Shown: positions 6,058 to 7,129 of the stretch, one piece after another
How the letters are laid out: every line of letters begins with the position of its first letter
Numbering within the stretch: the first letter of the stretch is position 1
Source of the DNA: Chamaesiphon sp.
Lineage (GTDB): Bacteria > Cyanobacteriota > Cyanobacteriia > Cyanobacteriales > Chamaesiphonaceae
Direction of reading: 5' to 3'
Assembly (NCBI GenBank): GCA_026786125.1
Contig: JAJAYU010000413.1
Coordinates: forward strand, 1 to 7,129
Length of the DNA: 7,129 bases
Notes under the pieces: generated by a model
The model's database searches: none
Seen by the model: only the letters and a program-made list of their open reading frames with translations
Told to the model about the DNA's origin: nothing
Made by a program: the position numbers and the translations under genes

Positions 6058-6065
6058 GCTTTAGG
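6038..6065. repeat. Heptanucleotide tract, CTTTAGG type, running through the kinase stop codon
   Basis: The units are CTTTAGG (6038-6044), CTTTGGA (6045-6051), CTTTAGG (6052-6058) and CTTTAGG (6059-6065). The TAG stop of the kinase (6055-6057) is part of the third unit, so the final residues, about LGFGL, are repeat-encoded. A further unit copy would shift the frame relative to the stop only if it lay upstream of it. Confidence 0.85.
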
Positions 6066-6115
6066 GTCAAATCATGTATTGTTTAATACGTTCAGACTCC
6101 TATCCCAGAAACTTT

Positions 6116-6135
6116 CGATCGATAATCATTGATCG
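6116..6135. other. Short hairpin between the kinase and carboxypeptidase genes
   Basis: CGATCGAT (6116-6123) pairs with ATTGATCG (6128-6135) in 8 pairs, one of them G-T, closing a 4-base loop AATC. A second, smaller stem GTATT/AATAC lies at 6076-6089. No T-run follows either, so neither is a clear terminator. They could slow read-through or protect the upstream message. The rest of the 119-bp gap shows nothing recognisable. Confidence 0.4.
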
Positions 6136-6164
6136 TGTGTCAAAATGCAATGTAGTCGCGCACC

Positions 6165-6170
6165 AGGAAG
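6165..6170 (+). promoter_or_regulatory. Ribosome binding site AGGAAG for a TTG start
   Basis: AGGAAG ends 6 bases before TTG 6177, a good spacing. It supports this rare start codon over any downstream choice, since the first in-frame Met of the protein is far inside (residue 143). Confidence 0.65.
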
Positions 6171-6176
6171 CAGCAG

Positions 6177-7010
6177 TTGAGTAATTCAGATCGATCTAGA
6201 CCAGCAGATACCTCGGCTCATCTAGGTAAGAGCGAAGATATCCCAGCAGCTTTGCGAAATGAAGATTCAGATCGAGATCGAGCGAACTTCACCAACAGCG
6301 GCGCAAATTCCCCCCGACTACCATTCGGACTAATCGCTTTAGGTTTGGGGCTTTTGGTTGCGGGTGGAGGGGTATTTTCTGTGCTTTCCGCTGCCAAAGC
6401 TCCTCGCGACAGCTTTCAGACACCCACCGTCGCGGCTAGCGATCCTCAAAATCCAGATTCCTCAACCAGCAATAATAGTCAGCCAGCAGATGTCGATAAC
6501 CTGTTAAATCATCTCTCCTACGAGCAAGCACCCGATGCCGAACTAGTCTCCATCGGCGGCGGTTATCGGCTCCGAAAAGCTGCTGCGACTAAGTTTCAAT
6601 CGATGGTGAGTGCCGCTCGATCGAGTGGTGTCAATATTACAACGATTTCGGCATTTCGATCGGTCGAAGATCAAAAACGCCTCTTTTTTGGAGTCGGAGC
6701 TGCACGGGGACAGCAGCCAACCAAACGCGCCGAAGTCAGCGCACCACCCAAATATAGTGAGCATCATACTGGCTATGCGATCGATATCGGCGATAGCTCG
6801 GTACCAGCCACCAATCTCAACCAAAATTTTGATACGACACCTGCTTATAAATGGATGAAAGCCAACGCTGCCACCTACAGTTTTGAGCTATCTTTTCCCA
6901 AGGACAACATTCAAAAAGTTAGCTATGAACCTTGGCACTGGCGATTTGTTGGGGATATCAATAGTTTAGAAACTTTTTATAAGGCGCATAATTTGAAGGG
7001 TGAAGGGTGA
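6177..7010 (+). CDS. Membrane-anchored D-alanyl-D-alanine carboxypeptidase, VanY / peptidase M15B type
   Basis: This zinc peptidase family removes the terminal D-Ala from peptidoglycan stem peptides. The 277-residue protein starts with about 47 polar, mostly charged residues, followed by one membrane segment at about 50-72 (FGLIALGLGLLVAGGGVFSV). A Pro/Ser/Thr/Asn-rich linker (73-110) and the catalytic domain (about 115-272) follow. M15B motifs are complete: SAFRS (Arg161), the zinc motif S-x-H-x-x-G-x-A-x-D at 194-203 with His196 and Asp203, and EPWH at 251-254 giving the catalytic Glu251 and third zinc ligand His254. The membrane segment lacks a lipobox cysteine, so it is probably an anchor with the enzyme facing the peptidoglycan. 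The TTG start is supported by an AGGAAG Shine-Dalgarno. It lies 119 bp after the kinase gene on the same strand, so co-transcription is possible but not shown. The stop codon lies within heptamer repeats, and the last residues (KGEG) are repeat-encoded. Confidence 0.93.
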   Translation: MSNSDRSRPADTSAHLGKSEDIPAALRNEDSDRDRANFTNSGANSPRLPFGLIALGLGLLVAGGGVFSVLSAAKAPRDSFQTPTVAASDPQNPDSSTSNNSQPADVDNLLNHLSYEQAPDAELVSIGGGYRLRKAAATKFQSMVSAARSSGVNITTISAFRSVEDQKRLFFGVGAARGQQPTKRAEVSAPPKYSEHHTGYAIDIGDSSVPATNLNQNFDTTPAYKWMKANAATYSFELSFPKDNIQKVSYEPWHWRFVGDINSLETFYKAHNLKGEG

Positions 7011-7011
7011 A
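6998..7011. repeat. Heptanucleotide pair, GGGTGAA x2, across the carboxypeptidase stop codon
   Basis: Two perfect GGGTGAA units (6998-7004, 7005-7011) contain the TGA stop (7008-7010). With only two copies this is weak on its own. It gains weight from the CTTTAGG tract in the same position at the end of the preceding gene. Confidence 0.55.
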
Positions 7012-7056
7012 TAGCAACTTTGCTTACATATTTCCAGTTTCTTTCTGAAACCTAAT

Positions 7057-7084
7057 CCACGATCAACGATCCACTATTCACTAA
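7057..7084. repeat. Degenerate heptanucleotide tract, CCACGAT type, 4 units
   Basis: The units CCACGAT, CAACGAT, CCACTAT and TCACTAA keep a 7-bp period with base changes at several positions. The tract lies in the non-coding tail after the carboxypeptidase gene and runs into an AT-rich hairpin. Confidence 0.6.
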
Positions 7085-7098
7085 TTAAAATAATTAGT
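7080..7098. other. AT-rich perfect hairpin, ACTAATTA / TAATTAGT
   Basis: The two 8-bp arms (7080-7087, 7091-7098) are perfectly complementary around a 3-base AAA loop. Outer words ACTATT (7073-7078) and AATAGT (7106-7111) add a further inverted pair. It could be a weak transcript-end structure for the carboxypeptidase gene or an operator for a gene beyond the window. There is no GC-rich stem or T-run, so a terminator call is not justified. The remaining sequence to the window edge shows no gene. Confidence 0.45.
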
Positions 7099-7129
7099 AG
7101 ACTTTAATAGTACGACAGACCTATAGTAG

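Noticed and set aside
6145..6180. 11-codon open frame (MQCSRAPGSSS) whose TGA overlaps the TTG start of the carboxypeptidase gene
   Set aside because: It would suggest a leader peptide with translational coupling, but it has no ribosome binding site of its own, no codon pattern typical of attenuators, and could easily arise by chance.

Overview
The window reads as cyanobacterial chromosome. The evidence is three GCGATCGC (HIP1) octamers plus many CGATCG cores, a phosphoenolpyruvate carboxylase C-terminus, a CRR6-type NDH-1 assembly factor, an FHA-linked Hanks kinase of a common cyanobacterial type, and abundant short heptanucleotide tandem repeats of the STRR kind. I cannot assign a genus from the sequence alone.

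Layout. At the left edge is the 3' end of ppc on the + strand. It is followed by about 200 bp of repeats: a heptamer tract, a 124-bp nested inverted repeat, and a six-copy CCAACTC array. The array runs into the start of a small + strand gene for a 75-residue protein I do not recognise. A 75-bp palindromic element then lies between that gene and a two-gene minus-strand unit, crr6 followed 5 bp later by a zinc-dependent MDR dehydrogenase. A 245-bp AT-rich divergent region separates this unit from three + strand genes in a row: a 671-residue single-pass membrane protein with a C-terminal helical repeat array, a 401-residue FHA / Cys-motif / Ser-Thr kinase protein, and a membrane-anchored VanY-type (M15B) D,D-carboxypeptidase. 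The window ends in 119 bp of non-coding sequence with another degenerate heptamer tract and an AT hairpin.

How the genes may work together. ppc supplies oxaloacetate (anaplerotic carbon fixation) and is simply the neighbour on the left. crr6 and the dehydrogenase are probably co-transcribed, but no shared pathway is visible. The rightmost three genes are the most suggestive group: an envelope protein, a cytoplasmic phosphothreonine-reading kinase and a peptidoglycan-trimming enzyme. They could form an envelope-signalling set, but this rests on adjacency only.

The most distinctive non-coding signal is a set of at least five, probably six, tracts with a strict 7-bp period but different unit sequences. 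All lie at or next to gene ends. Two run through stop codons, so the last residues of the kinase and of the carboxypeptidase are repeat-encoded, and one abuts a start codon. I found no CRISPR array, tRNA, rRNA, transposase or defence system.
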